Assembly (NCBI GenBank): GCA_020226215.1
Contig: CM035236.1
Location: 4,965,001 to 5,029,000 of the forward strand
Origin: Sindora glabra
Taxonomy: Eukaryota > Streptophyta > Magnoliopsida > Fabales > Fabaceae
Direction of reading: 5' to 3'
Length of the DNA stretch: 64,000 nt
Shown: piece after piece, positions 1 to 14,400 of the stretch
Position numbering within the stretch: the first letter of the stretch is position 1
Layout: every line of letters starts with the position of its first letter
Translations under genes and position numbers: made by a program
The notes under the pieces: model-generated
The model's database searches: none
The model's input: only the letters and a program-made list of their open reading frames with translations
What the model was told of the DNA's origin: nothing

Positions 1-2007
1 GGTAATAAGTGCGTAAGGCCCATTTACAAGTGATCCGGTCACCATCATAAGCACAATGTTAGATGTCTTGGAGATACTTCCATATGTTCGGTATATAAGC
101 ATAGAAGGTATTGCAGCATACATGAAGCTGGCTGCAGTGATGGCACGGGCATTGAGTTTATCAGATACGTAGCCAGCAAGGATGCCACCTACAATTCCCC
201 CCACATCAAACAGAGCCGAAAGGTTTCCAGCAGATTTAACAGAGACATGCTTCCCACCAATTTCTGCAAAATCAATAAACTGGGTGACATACGAAAGTAA
301 AGAGTAGAATTCAAAGGATGCTCATCACAGATTGGTTATATATGATGGATGCACTCATTTACATAAAGATGCACCGGAAACATCTGTTTTTGTACTTCAT
401 ATGGAAACACAAGATGAGAGATGCCATTGCAGTAATCATATATTGTATATCATGAAAGCTAACATTTCAACGAATCTAACAGTATGCTTGCCGTAGGTAA
501 CAACACGGCACAATCCGATTTTTGAAACCAACTAAAACAAAAAGAAGTCATTGCAACCAAGAAGTTGGATAATGAATAACTGCCATTAGCTGAAGCAGAA
601 CATGACCTCCTTCAACCATTTATTTCTCAATTGAAATGCAAAAAGTTTAGGAGGAAGGCCTTGAACAAAATCTCTTGAGCATATTTGGACCAAGCACTTG
701 ATAATTATTATAATACTTCCATTAGTTACTCATACTCCAGCGACTTGCAAATGTTCATACCCTCTAGTTCACAAACCAACAATTTTCTTACGTTGCTGGT
801 AAGGAGAACATTCAATTTTCATATTCAGATTAAGAAAAATAAACATAGCACATTTCCCCCAACATACAGAAGTTCAAAACATCTGGCACCGCTAACTTCC
901 TGCTCTTGAATATTAGTTTCAATACTCATTTTAACTAGAAGAAGTAAATCAAGAAAGATGATCGTTACCTGTCTGACTCAAGTAAAATGGTAACCAGTAC
1001 AGAAATGTGTAAGCAACAAGCTTGGCGAAGAAAAGGCACAATGCAAAAGGTATTACTCCTGGTATCATACATGCTTCAACAAGTCCAACACTCCTCCTAC
1101 TCACTGACCCCTGTTGGCAAGGATTATTTGTCTTCACTTCTCCCGTAATGCCTCTGCTACCTATTTGCGCCTCTTCATCTTTGGGCTCGGCCTTCAAATC
1201 TACAACTGAACCATCAATGCAAGAAAATCCCACGTCCTCAGGATAAGCAGCCAAGAACAAGCAAACAATTATTCCTCCCAATAAAATTAACCCACCAGGA
1301 ACAATAAAAGACCATCCCCACCCATAATCCAAAACACACGCTGCAAGAAGCGATCCGCATATGTTACCTACTGAAGTGTGTGCATTCCAAATGCCCATTA
1401 TCAATCCCCTCTTCCTCTTCCCAAACCAGTTACCTATTACAGCAACAACAGAAGGCCAACCAGTTGCTTGGAACAATCCAGCAACCATTTGCGTTGTAAG
1501 ATAGAACCAGAAATCATGAACATTCCAAAAGAATCCCATCCCAAAAAGGGCTACAAAAATTCCACTTCCCATCATCCCACTGGTCAAGAACAATCGGAGG
1601 TCCAGAGTATCCCCCAAATGCCCAGCAACATACATTCCCAGAGAGTAACAAGCTAGAAATGCAACATCAATCTCGCCCAATTTCGAAGTTCCATGGGGGC
1701 CGTTAAATGGAGACCAACCTTCGTTGCCGATATTATGCTCGTCGGAATTAGCAATTTCCACCTCAACGAAGACATCTCCCAGTGGCCAAGCGTTCTTGTG
1801 AGTGGCCCCATCATTGGCGAAAGGGTACAAAACACTCTTGACTATGCTACTGGGTTTCCTGGAAGCATGGTAGCAAGCATAAGCTATGAATGTGATCAAC
1901 AAAACTATATATCTGTATGTTTTGAGGCTCCAATCCTTGCCTCTAATGCTTCTGATGAGCAAAATCCCAGGTGGAGTTCCCCTCATTGTTTCAGCATGCC
2001 GAGACAT
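1..2007 (-). CDS. G3Pp: Glycerol-3-phosphate transporter family protein (SLC37-like, MFS), 3' part outside window
   Basis: Major facilitator family membrane carrier of the plant glycerol-3-phosphate permease group (bacterial GlpT / animal SLC37 relatives), expected to move organic phosphates across a membrane; substrate and membrane are not shown here. Two exons are visible on the minus strand. Exon 1 is 969-2007, with the ATG at 2007 and a GT donor just below 969. Exon 2 is <1-263, after an AG acceptor at 264-265. They join in phase 1 as ...FYLSQT/E/IGGKHVSVKSAGN. Family marks include YACYHASRKP near the first membrane segment (about residues 40-50), WNAHTSVGN, the GWGWSFIVPG segment, and GGIVGGILAGYVSD in exon 2. 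At least eight hydrophobic segments are visible. Roughly 430 residues are present, so most of the usual ~500 are covered and the C-terminus lies left of base 1. The start at 2007 is the first ATG of the conserved frame, and no TATA box was assigned. I am sure of the family, less so of the subgroup. Confidence 0.93.
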
Positions 2008-3793
2008 CCTTATCCTTATCTATATCAACCAAAACTATAACCCAAAATGAAAAATCCAAATCCCACAAAGGCCTTGCCAATCAAGTATCAAAAACTTCAG
2101 AGTATATCGGAAATCATGTTACTTTGAAGTTAGAGGTGAAGTTTTCATTTTTACAGCTTTTTGATGCAGAGCAAAGGGGTGCGATGAAGAGAAAATGAAG
2201 TGGCAACAGAAAACCCATGTGAACCACAAAAGTGGAGAAGATGAGAGGAATAAGAGGGGGAGCGAGGATGGCGGGAGAGAGAGGAAAAGAGAAGGAGAGC
2301 AAAAGGAGGAAAACGTGGCAACACTAAACAAATTTTAAGTGCTTAGGTTTCGTGGTAGCGCGCCATGCAGATTCATTTACGACAAGCGATGCTCTGTATG
2401 GGGACCACGCGCCCAAATGGATACACAAGATGTGCATTACAAAGACTTGCTTTCTTTTTTTTTCGGTGCAACTTAAAATTTTGCAATTACTGAAAAAGGA
2501 AAATTTTAAATTTTGTATTAATTATTTTAAGCAAGAGGTAGGCACTGATTAAAAACCATTTAATGAGTAAGAATATAATTTTTTAAAAACTAATAATTTT
2601 TTTAAAAAAACATATCCGTTTTCATTTAAATTTATTTTGGTACAAAAAGTTTATAAATCAATAAAAGCAAATATACTTGAAAAATGATATGTCTTTTTAG
2701 CGTCATTAACTAGAGATCTCTATTATTTTATTGTTAAATTTTGAGAAGAAGTATATACATAAAGTAAAAGTCTGGATATTAATACGTTAATTTTATGGCA
2801 GAATAAAGATCGTTAAATTTTAATGATATAAAAATAAATAATTAATATTTATGATTAAGAGATTTGTTTAATAAGTAAAGAATTAATAATATGATATTTC
2901 TATTTTAAATTATTTTTTTAATTTTAGAACCACTTGTAATTCAAAATAAGTAATTTGAGTAAACTATTTATATTAATTCATATGCATATTTTTACACCTC
3001 TTCACTATACAATAAATCTAGTTTAATGATTATTAAGTCAAGTTTATTTATAATATATTATAATTTAAAGCTTTCAAAAATAAAATACTTTTAAAAAATT
3101 ACATAATCTTCTTAAAAATATAAAATTTAGTTAATCGTTAATAAATTAAAAATATAAACTTTATGAGGCTATTTTTTATTTCTTCTTCTCTTTTTTTTAA
3201 ATAATCCCCTTTACTTATTTCTTATACATTAATACACAATAAAATGTTTTAAAATACTTAATTTAGTAATAAAATTTAGTATTATTTTTAATAAAAAGTT
3301 TAATATCCATTAGTACTTTTGAAAGAAATGATATTTATATATATTATTCTTCTTACATATATTCAGAATTAAATTTTCTAAACTTGTTTAAAATATATCA
3401 AGTAAGTTTTATTTAAAATTAAAGTATTATGTATACACTTATAAAAATATAATATGCGTATTTTTTTTACATTTTTCATTTTATAAATTATATTAAACAC
3501 AAGCCTTTATAATGTACATATTATGCTTTTCAAAAAACATATTTATTTTATTAATTTAATTTTTCATTATTAATGATTTTTATGTAAGATAAAATATAAA
3601 ATAAATGAGAAAACTATTTTTCTCTTCTTAATATGTGAAATTATAAAGAAAATAAAAATTAGTAACAAGAAAAAAAATACAATCAATAATTTAATGTATC
3701 AAGTTTGAAGATATCATATTTGTATTAGGTTAAAATTATAATAATAAATTACCTATATTTTTTAATATCCAACTTTCAGGTGGAACGTATATG

Positions 3794-3796
<3 letters not shown>

Positions 3797-3829
<33 letters not shown>
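3797..3829. repeat. (AT)n microsatellite
   Basis: Uninterrupted alternating AT of about 33 bases in intergenic DNA. Confidence 0.95.
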
Positions 3830-3831
<2 letters not shown>

Positions 3832-6159
3832 TAAGTATGTGTATATCTATATTGGTTTTTTACTAATAATTTCTTAGTGTATACAAGCCTAAATAATTTA
3901 AAAGAACAAAAAGTGAAAAATCTTACACTATATTAAAAAGAATAGTAGTATGGTTTCTATTGAAAAAATTGTTTAGTTTAAATAAAAAAAATTTAAAATT
4001 ATTTGAACATAGTACATTAATGTCTAAATATTATTTTATTGCATTATATATAACAATATTTTCTTTAACAAATTTACAATAACTAAAGACTTTATTGTTG
4101 ATAAAATAATTAAAATAAAGAATTTATAGTATTTATATTTTTTAATTTTTTGGATAAATAACAATTTTCTTCATTTTTTGCAAAAGTACCAAGTTTTATA
4201 TACATTTGCTTTAATATAAATGAGTATTTTTAAATAGTAAAAAGTAATTATTTATTTCAAGCAATGTTTAAATAATGAACAATAATTTTTTATTATTTTT
4301 TACAACAATTAATATACTATTTCATTTAATAAAGTAATAATTTTATTATTTGTTTTTAAGGGAAAGTACAAGTATGAATTTTAGAAATATATGTGTGAAG
4401 TAAAAAAAGAGAGAAAGAGAGAGAGAAAATATTTGAAGCAAGAAATTTTTAAATTTACATAGAGAAAAAAAATTCAACTTTACTTTTATTTAACTATTAA
4501 TTTATTAAAAAAGGCTTGAGATTAAAATAAAATTATAATAAATTTAAGGTAACCTCAAAACCATTTTTACATGAAGAATATATTATTATTTTATTGACTT
4601 ATAAGTCAAGGTGTCGATATTCATGATTATAATTTAGATATGGAAGAACTATCCTCTATATATGTATATATTAATTTGGATAAAAATATTATTAATATTG
4701 ACATTTGGGGAAAGGAGGAGTTTTAATTTTTATAATTCATTTAAATTTATGTAATTAAATTTGAAATTTTTGAATAATTTATAATTAACTCTTTCTAAAT
4801 TCTATGTGTCAATTAAATTTTACATACTAGTATTTTATTTTTATTTAATCATCTAAATATTCTCATCAAAATTAAAATGCATAATTTTTATGTCCTTTTA
4901 TTTTTTATTTTTGTAATAAGAGTGGTTAATTCACTAAACATATATACATAAAATTAAAAAATGGAGTTCTAAATGAAGTAAAAAGTATAAAATTTTAAAA
5001 AAATATATTAAATGTCACTTGAATAAAAATTTATTAGATAAATTAAAAGCTATAAACTTATTCTTTTATTATCGTGATCGCTTTTAGATGATACCATGCA
5101 TTCTATTTATTTTACTTCTTTAACATAGAGAAATGTAGTCTATAAAAATTTTCCATGTTAAGCGAGTGGTTAGATAAATAAACGAAATATATCCAAAAAA
5201 ATATACTTTCAAAGGTAAAAGATAATTTTCACGGGAGGAAATGAATGTGAAGGGCTAAATCAAGTAACCAACATCAAATAGCAAATAGCAATGTATAAAG
5301 TCTAATCTAATTGACACAAATGGCAGGTAGGATAATGCGTAAAGTTTCATTAATTCATTAATTGAATTTAATATCAAATTTGGGAGAAGAGCTAATTATA
5401 AATTATAAAATTATAAATTTAATAGAATTGTAAGGACTAAAAATTTCTGTAAGTTTTATTTTTCCTTGATAATCACTAAACTACAAATTTATTTCAAGTA
5501 TCAACAATTATTTGATTTGCACAAAAAGAAGAAGCAAATTCTAGTAATAAGTTAAATTTTTTGAGAAATAATTTTTTTTGTAAATTTTTCAAAAAATATT
5601 TAAGATTATTTAGTTAGTTATACTAAAGAATCAATACTTTCCAAAAATTAAATGTTTGTTTGGATATATTTTTATTTTCATATTTTAAAAAATTATTCTT
5701 AAAATTATTTTTAAAAATTACTTTTTTATTTAATTGTAAAAATAATATTAAGAACAAGAAAATAAATTAAAAATATTTCAAAATTATTTTTATTTTTCTA
5801 ATACACATTGAGAGATATATTTTTTAAAAATAAATTTTGCAAATAAATTCTTAAATTGGTTTTTCTAATTTTAAAAATAAAAATATAAATTTTTTTAAAA
5901 AAATTAAATAAAAAATCCTAACTTTTCATATTTAATTTAACTAAACCTAGAATTTTTTTAAAATATTATCAAAATTATTAATATAACCTTCAAAATTATA
6001 TAATAATATAAAAATAAGAAATATCTATAAATTTTAATTATTTTTAATTTTTTAAATTATATTTTTAATCTCTCATTCAATTATAATTTTTTTAGTTTGT
6101 AATTTCTTATTTTTAATTTACTACTAATATTTAAAATAAGGCCTCAATATAACATCAAG

Positions 6160-6164
<5 letters not shown>

Positions 6165-6190
<26 letters not shown>
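6165..6190. repeat. (AT)n microsatellite
   Basis: Short uninterrupted AT run, about 70 bases upstream of a longer one. Confidence 0.9.
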
Positions 6191-6191
<1 letters not shown>

Positions 6192-6252
6192 ATTATCATA
6201 ATATAATTAAAATGAAATATATTTTAAAGGAAGGAAAAATATTAGTTAAATA

Positions 6253-6256
<4 letters not shown>

Positions 6257-6329
<73 letters not shown>
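6257..6329. repeat. Long (AT)n microsatellite
   Basis: About 73 bases of uninterrupted AT, the longest simple repeat in the window. Self-complementary, so it can form a cruciform, and it is likely to vary in length between individuals. Confidence 0.97.
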
Positions 6330-6333
<4 letters not shown>

Positions 6334-6649
6334 AGATAAAAATATACAATTTTTTATTTTAATTGTTAAATATTAAATTAATTAATAATATAATATAATA
6401 AATATAATTATATTTAAAATTAAATTTACATCATAATTATATTATTATATAATATTTAATATTTATGTTATATAATTTTATATAATATTCATTCTATTTA
6501 TTATATACTTATTAAAATAATTATATTTTATATGATTAAAAAATATACTTATTATAAATAATTTTTAAAAATAATTTATATTTTATAATTAATAAATCTC
6601 ATTTATTATAAGTTAAAATATTCATTTATTAAATGAATAAAATCCTATT

Positions 6650-6946
6650 TTAGTCCTTATAAAATTAAATTTATATTAATTTCATCTTTTATTAAAAACT
6701 AATATCAATTAGTCCTTATAAAATTAATTCTATTTTAAATTTTAGTCCCCATATATAAGATAAAATTACTAAATTATAACACGGAGGAATTAAAATTTGA
6801 TATTGAGTTAATTTTATAGAGACTAACTTGATACAAATTCAATCTTACAATAATTAAAATAAAGTTTTAATCTTATTACAAGGATCAACTTGGTACAATT
6901 TCAATTTTACAAGAATTAAAATATAATTTTAATCTTATTAAATTAA
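6650..6946. repeat. Possible foldback (MITE-like) repeat
   Basis: The left end reads TTTTAGTCCTTATAAAATTA, and the right end reads similarly on the opposite strand (ACAAGAATTAAAAT and ACAATAATTAAAATAAAG on the + strand). The unit 'AGTCCTTATAAAATTAA' occurs twice near the left, and related inverted units occur twice near the right. No clear target-site duplication was found, so the limits are approximate. Confidence 0.4.
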
Positions 6947-7474
6947 GTGGGGAGTATTTTATATTTTTATCTTTAAAATAACAACTTCTTATAACTTATA
7001 AAAGTAGAATTTTCTTTTTCTATTCTAATAATTAGTGGTCAATCAATTAACTTAAAATTTTTCATATTACTTGTGCTAACCTAACGTACATATACTAATC
7101 TACTTCTACTAGTTTTAGAAAGAATTTATAAATTAAAATACATTACTATATTATGTATTTATAGTTTAAAATTGCTAAATTTCATTCAAAATACTACATA
7201 AATGAATAAATTTAAGCATTAGACCTCGAAAGAAAGAGTTCCTCTTGTTCTTACTCATTTTTAACCAATACTTTACATGAAAACAAATCCACTAAAAAAA
7301 AATTACACATGTTAGCTTGAGAAAGAATCATTTTCCTTCCAAAACTTGTACTTATAAAATAATATTGTTCAGTTAGATGATGAATATAGCTATATGGCAC
7401 TATCTTATTATTTTAATATTTCTTTTTTACCTTTGGGTCAATAAATAGTGACCATCTTCCATTAAACCTCCACT

Positions 7475-7655
7475 TCATTTTCAGGAAAAATCTAAGGTGC
7501 CCCCAAGGTTTCTAAACCCTGGGTGATGTGGCAAAATCTCATTCATTGGATAAGATTACTAAAGACTTAAGTAATCTCATTCAATGGATGAGATTACGCC
7601 ACACTACCCAGGGTTTGAAACCTCTGGGGGTACCATAGTCTTCCCCTCATTTTCA
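7475..7655. mobile_element. 163-bp MITE with perfect 9-bp target duplication
   Basis: The element (7484-7646) is flanked by exact copies of TCATTTTCA at 7475-7483 and 7647-7655. Its ends are long inverted repeats: GGAAAAATCTAAGGTGCCCC on the left against GGGGAAGACTATGGTACCCC read inward from the right. Pairing continues for about 75 bases per arm through AAACCCTGGGT and AATCTCATYCATTG, so nearly the whole element folds into one hairpin. A 9-bp duplication and long terminal repeats fit a Mutator-type MITE. It has no coding capacity. Confidence 0.85.
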
Positions 7656-7934
7656 TTCCTTCCTTTTTATTATTTTGTTAGAGCTTCTTTAAAATAGCTT
7701 TAAAATTTGAAGCTGTTGATAATATTTTTCCGCTTAAAGAGTCACGGAAAATCAAAGTAAGAGTCATTTGATTATGAAACATGCCTAGCTATACATATAA
7801 GAATGCAATGAATAGTGTTAAAGTAATTCTACTAGATAAGAAGGTATTTTATTTTTTTACGTGATTATATATTTTTTGTATGACTTTTGTCTAAATTTTT
7901 TTTATAAAAATAATATATTAACATTTTATTTTTA

Positions 7935-10016
7935 TTGTATTATAAGGTGGATAAATTCAAAGGATTGTGAAGAAATTATTGTTTAATAAATTTCGATCTA
8001 TTTTTCGTGAGGGTTGTATTTATGTAATTTCTCAGTTTAGTGTTGGGAACAATGTTGGTTGTTTTAGAACCACCCATCATCGTTACAAAAATCGATTTTT
8101 AGTACTCAACTAATATGAGAGAGATTATTAATACTAAAATCCTAATATATGATTTCTCATTCATTGATTTAGGTGATATAGTATCAGAAACGTGTGATTA
8201 CAAATACATGATAGATTTGGTGAAGCAAATTATCATTAGTGCATATATACCTTTTTTATATTTTTATTATATTTTAACCATGCATACCTTTTTATTCATG
8301 ACTATATTTTTATTTTTTTATCCTTACATATCATTATATATACAATAATTTAATTTATTATTTTTTCTCTTTTCAATGGAAGTTATTGGCAAGATTTCTA
8401 GAATTAGTGGTCTTGATAACACTTCCAAGGATTCTATTCAAATAAGAAAAAAATTTATAGAGTTGAAGGATCTTGAGTAAAAGCCAAAATATTTTATATA
8501 TAAATATATATATGTATGTATGTACCTATGATTTTCATCATATTTTTAGTAGTATATCTTATTGATCTTTATTTTCTATTTGTTTTTAGTAATAACATTC
8601 TTCGATGCACTTTGTGGGGTGATTTTACTATTAAACTTGAGAAACATATAGTGGAATCTAAGAATGCTGCTCCTTTCATTATTCTTCAATTTGCTAAATT
8701 AGAATATTTCAAAGGTTCTATGACTATCTCAAATTCTCTTTATGGGATAAGAATGATGTTGGATCCAAATGTATTGGAAATAACCACTTTTAAAGAAAAG
8801 TAATTTGACCATATATTTTTTAAATTTTTTTTAAATTTTTTCAAGTTAAAATTTTTATTTTTTATAGGTTTGCTAAAAGTGCTATTTCATCTGTATATCC
8901 CCTAAATCATATTCTCTAGAGGAAGATTTGCTACACTTGACTAATAAAACGACTCTTTATGAATTAAGGACTACCAAATTGGTATTATCTTGTTTCATAC
9001 TTTTTGTAAAAAAATTGATTTAATTTAATTCTTAATTCATTCAATTTTTTAGCCATGTTTTTATGTTGTTCTTGCAACTGCATTGGCTATTGAAGATGAT
9101 TGGAATTAGTTCTACAATAGTTGTAAAAGATGTTCAAAGAAGGTTAATCTTTATAGAATTAGTTTTTTATGATAAATGCGAAGAAATAACAAAAGATGTG
9201 ATTCCAATATATATTATTGATGTTAACATTTTTTTGTTAAAATTTTATTATATTAGTAATTTTACTAATTTACTCCACAAATAGGTACAAACTTCAATTA
9301 AAGGTAGTTGATAATATGGATTATATTTCATTTCTTTTATTTGACTAAGAAGCCTATGAAGCAGTTAGTGTAAAAGTTTCAAATCTAAGAGATAAGATAA
9401 TTAAGGTTTTTTTTAATTTTATTTACATAATATTAAAAGAAGCAATTTCCTTAGTATTGAGTGTATAAATTTTTTTATAAGCTGCTGATGAGAATCGACA
9501 TCCTATAAAATTGGATGGATAGATTGGTCGATATTTTATCTTCGAGGTTCAATTGAAGGCATCAAATTTACCTTAGATTAAGAGAGTTTATACTATTGTT
9601 TGCATTACTAAAGATATAAAGGTTATTAATGGCTTTATTAGTACTACAGAGGTAATTCATGTCAATGATAATGCTATGTTACAGTTTATTGACAACAATG
9701 ATGCTACATTACAGTTTCTTAACAAAGATAATGCTAATGAATAGGATTCAAAGGTTATTAGTTTTAATAATTTTAATTTATTGCTGAGAAATTTTATTTC
9801 TTACTCTATATATTGTTAAGTTAAAAAAATATATGTTTTATAGTTATTATCATTTAAAGCTTGTGAGAAGCTTTTTTGCTAGAATATAACACTTAAATTT
9901 ACTCTTGCAAAATACGTCATAGATGAGAAAGTTAATGTTAATGCTATTAACTTATTAGCTAGATATTTTACTAATAAGCTGAAAAAAGTTGTGAAGGAGA
10001 AACAGTTGAATGAATA
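7935..10016 (+). pseudogene. Replication protein A large-subunit-like pseudogene (Helitron-type RPA)
   Basis: Broken coding pieces of an RPA70-like single-stranded-DNA-binding protein. In order I can read: VDKFKG near 7950; PPIIVTKIDFLVLN near 8075, at a DUF223/OB-fold-like position; MEVIGKISRISGLDN from 8376; TLWGDFTIKLEKHI from about 8610, followed by LEYFKGSMTISNSLYG (second OB fold); WN-stop-FYNSCKRCSKKVN near 9100 and FYDKCEEITKDVIP near 9167, together the C-terminal zinc-ribbon cysteines CxxC...C; and RYKLQLKVVDN then SFLLFD from 9284. The pieces are separated by AT-rich stretches that look like introns. They also contain stops (for example after WN and after LLFD) and frame changes, so the gene is dead. 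Plant Helitrons commonly carry such RPA genes, and a Helitron helicase remnant lies at 22.6 kb. A decayed nuclear RPA paralogue is the alternative. Confidence 0.72.
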
Positions 10017-11466
10017 AAAGCTAAATGAAGAAAATGTTTTTTTGTTAGATTTCAATTTTTATGTTTCATTTCTTATTCTAGTGTGGTTCTGTTTCTTTTT
10101 ATAAGAATATGTAATGTAGCAGCTAATTTATATTAGACTGTTATAAATTATTAAGACATATCATTACCTTTAATATTATTAGTAGTTTTCATTTAATTTC
10201 CCTTAAGTATCATTTATAGTAGTATTTCGTTGTTATTAGGATAGAATAACATAATTTAACTATTTTTTCAAGTCTTAAAGATTATAATATGAAATATATA
10301 TATAGTTAACATGAATTGAGTAACTCGATGAACATGCTGCACTTATTTGCTCTTAACCACAACTTGATTGTATCAAACTTATTCTAACAATATTATGTCA
10401 ATATTCAATTGTTTGAAATAGAGATAAAAAAACTAAAATGTAATATTATTTCATATCACTACGGGTATCTTTGTACTTTTTTTATTGGAAGATGGTGGTT
10501 GAATTTAAATTTTAAAGAAAAATACATAGGTCTCCCTTCTATTTAGGCAAAATTACATAAACCTCCCTTCTAGTTTGAAAATATACATATTACTCCATTT
10601 TATCAACCTACAGTGAGGAATATTCCTTTAGATATTTTAATTTTTTATTTCATTGTAAATATAATTAGTGGATTACAAAACTACCTCTTGTATTTAAGTG
10701 AGAAATTAAAGAGCAATCGTTATTCTACTAAGGTTTCAATATCCCTTGCATTCTTTTTTTAGCTTGAATGATAAGCAATCATCATTCTGTTGCAATATTA
10801 CATTAAACTTCTTGCAATTTTCATATGCAATCTCCTTCAACCTGAATAGTAAGCACCTTTCGTTGATAAATGCATTGTTTTCACCATTAACTAAGTTGTT
10901 GTTAGAGATTTATAAAAGTCAAACTTTCAATTAAAACAAAATCAGTTGATTGAAAAAACACTTTATTTGCTCGATGGGGTGGTCCTATTGTAATTGAGGA
11001 AAATTCCATGTCTATACAAAAGAATTTTTCATTATTAAGTTAAAATCGTAACTCATAATTCATTATAATTTGGATTTTAAAACTTAATTGCAGATTCAAC
11101 ATTTTTCCACCAATTATGTATACGAGTAATTCATTGTAATCTATTCATTCACTTATTATAAAAAACTTGCATTAGTTATAATTATATGAACATTTAACAA
11201 GGATAAGATGTCCTTTAATGCCAATAAAAAGTTAAATTTGTGCTCAGGAAATGCTTATTGTGTCTCACTATTTTGATTAATAAATCAGCATGTGATACCT
11301 CAGGACATAAGAATTTAACACCCTATGTCCATCTAGTGTCAAAGTAGGAGAGTCTAATGTTTTAAAATGTTAACATCTCTATGCTATATCTATTAATTTA
11401 ATATTTTATTTTTTTGGTTTAATTTTTTAGTCTCATGCTTTATGCTCTATTATTTCATCTTTGAAA

Positions 11467-14400
11467 ATGGAGGTTTTCCACTATTTCTACATCAAATATA
11501 ATGACAAATAATTTATCGTTAACCATATTGACTCAGAGAGATATAGTTATATTGATCTTATGGACAACATACACCAATGGATGTTGCTTAACATTCCAAA
11601 GGATTATAGTGTAACTTTCACTGTGAAATGCATAGTTCCTAACAAAAGTCATTCATTTAAGGCATACACTGACTCTGTTTTGATGTATATGTTTAACATA
11701 CATACCAGTGTTTCTAAAACCTACCAAGTTATTGATATTGAAGTAGCTTAATCTATTTCTATTGACAAAAGAGTTCTTTCCTATGATGATGAAATTCTTT
11801 CCTATGATGATGAAGAGCAAGGGGATGAGATAGGTGACAATGATGAAGAATCAGTCAAAAGTGAATGCTTATACATTGAAAGTGATGATGGAGATGTAGA
11901 ATATTATGCAAAGGTGCAACATGATGAAGATAATGGTTCTAAGATAGAAAGTGAAGATAATTGTTATAAAGAAAATAGTTTGGAGCAAAGTGAAAATAGT
12001 GAGTCTGATTTAGAAGTGGACTTAGATGAAAGGGAAAATTCTACAAAAAGTAGTGATGCTGACTTAGATGAACTAACAGTGGTTAATATGAATAAAAATA
12101 TAAAAGGTAAAGGGTTTAAAAATGGTGATAATAGAAAAGTTCAGCTAGAAGAGCATATTATTCACTAATATGCATGAGTATAAGGTATATTAAGGGATTC
12201 TATTATACAAGAAAACTTTGACATCAGTAGGGTGAAAAATAAGAAAAGTAAATGTATTTTTATTTATTCTATAGAAGGGTGTTCTTGGAGAGTTCATGCA
12301 TCTTTATTATCGGCTAGGACAACTTATATGATAAAAAAGTATAAGGGCATTCACACATGCATCAAAAGATCTTAGAAGATAAATGCAACTTCAATATGAA
12401 TGGTTAGAAAGTTAGAAAGTTCTATAAGGGCCGATCCTTCAATGAGTTATAGGCTGATATATAATCACTTAAATAATAAGTATAGAGTTGAAGCCAATCC
12501 TATATAACTACATAAGGCTAGAAGAAAGGCAAGAGAAGCAATTGAAGGAAACTATGCAGTAAGCTATAAGAAAATACTTGTATATGGCTAACTATTGCTA
12601 GATGAAAATTGAAAAACCGTGATGAAATTAGTAATGGCAAAAGCTACCTTTCACTCTTCTCCACAACTACTCTAAATGTTTATTTGTTTAAGTGCTTGTA
12701 AAAAGGAGTTTTAAAAGGTTATAAACCTATATGTTAGTTACAATGACTGCTATTTAAAAGGCCCATATAGTGGAGCATTACTAGTCATTATTTCCTTATA
12801 TGCAATTAATAGATTGTTTCTAGTGGTGTTTGCTATTGTCAAAAAAGAGAATAAAGAAAGTTGGAGCTTCTTCTTACATAATCTAAAATTACCCATAAGA
12901 TCAACAAACAAAGAGTAACGATTCATTTTCATGAGTGATAGACAAAAGATGCAATAATGAATTATGCACTACCTTAAGTTATCTAATTTTTTAAATTACT
13001 TAACAAGCTAGCTTGCTTATGATTTATCTAAGCTTTGAATTGTTTTCTGATTTACTTAATAAGCTACCATATACAAATTATTTAAGGGGCTTTTCTTTAT
13101 ACTAATTATTATGTTGTTATTTATAAGGCCTGCCACATGCTATGTCTAAGATATATCCCAAAGTTATGCAAAGAGTTTATGCAAATCACTTGCTAAACAA
13201 TTTCAAAGTAAAACATCCACTCATTTTATTAATGAATTTTATCCGGATGGCAGTGAAACCTCTGAATGAGTTCTTATTTAACATAGTAATGAAAAAGATG
13301 TAAAAGTTGAATAGTGAAGCATACAAATACCTTGTGAAAATTGCAACGTCTAAATGGTACAAGCATACATTTGACAAAACAATCCAAACTCCATATGTAG
13401 TAAACAATTGTTATGAATCTTTTAAGCTTAATTTCATTTTTAATCCCCCTAATATATAGTTTGTTCACAATTGGTCCTCCTTAAATGTAAAAATCTATTT
13501 TGATCCTTTTAAAATCAAAATTTGAACACTCTTAGTTCTTCTGTTAAACTTTCTATCAAAGCCACCGGAAAAAGAGGAAAAAAATAGGAAAAATAAAAAA
13601 GGAAAAGAAAAAATTGAAGACATAATTTATTTATTCATTAAAATAAGAAAAATTGAAAAATACTCAAAATATTTAATTACTAATTATAATAAATGATATA
13701 TCAAAATATTTAAATAAGCAATTTATTTATTTTTTAAAGAAATCAATAAAATTAGTAATTATGTTAAAATCATATTTAATTATTATATTGGAAAGAATAA
13801 TTAATTATTAATAAATTTAAGTATATAATTTATTTTATACTTAAATTATAAGTTATTTTTATAATTTATTTATCTAATTATGAATTTTCTTTTACTAAAA
13901 ATTTTTAAATCAAATATCGCTCGAGAAAATTAATTATTCTTAAAAATTATCCCAAATATGAAATTAATTTACACACTTTAATAAATAATTAATTGCATAT
14001 TTTTATTGTTACACTAAATAAGTATGTTTTTTAATTTTAATTTATTATTATTTATTAAATGCACTCAAATTATTATAACCATATATTTTTCCTTCTTTTT
14101 CTTTATCACTATTTTCTTTGTTTTTTAGTAAGCCATGACCCTCTTAATTTGAGTATCTTTAATTTATAATAAATTAAATTAAAAAAATTATATTTATTTA
14201 ATATGCAAATAAAAATAAGTAATTAATAATTTATTAGTGTGTAAATTATTTTTATATTTGAGATACTTTCTTTCTTAAGAGATATTTGATGTAAATATTG
14301 GATAGAAAAAAGTTTATAATCAGATGAATAAATTATCAAAATAATTTATTATTTAAAAATAAAGTAAATTATACACTTAAATACATTAATAGTTAATTAT

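Larger units (their letters stand above)
2008..7474. other. AT-rich upstream and intergenic DNA, no gene
   Basis: The first 300 bases (2008-2330) are the probable 5' leader and promoter of the minus-strand transporter gene and include a purine-rich run near 2220-2310. From about 2450 to 7470 the sequence is extremely AT-rich, with no open frame resembling a known protein. It holds several AT microsatellites and one possible foldback repeat near 6650-6950, listed separately. I see nothing else I can support. Confidence 0.6.

Noticed and set aside
8516..8803. Treating the 95-residue frame as an intact small gene
   Set aside because: Only its later part (from about 8590) is RPA-like; the start is AT-rich intron-like sequence, and neighbouring RPA pieces carry stops.
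12750..12932. Minus-strand open frame of 60 residues
   Set aside because: The + strand here encodes the recognisable MULE catalytic domain, so this is a shadow frame.
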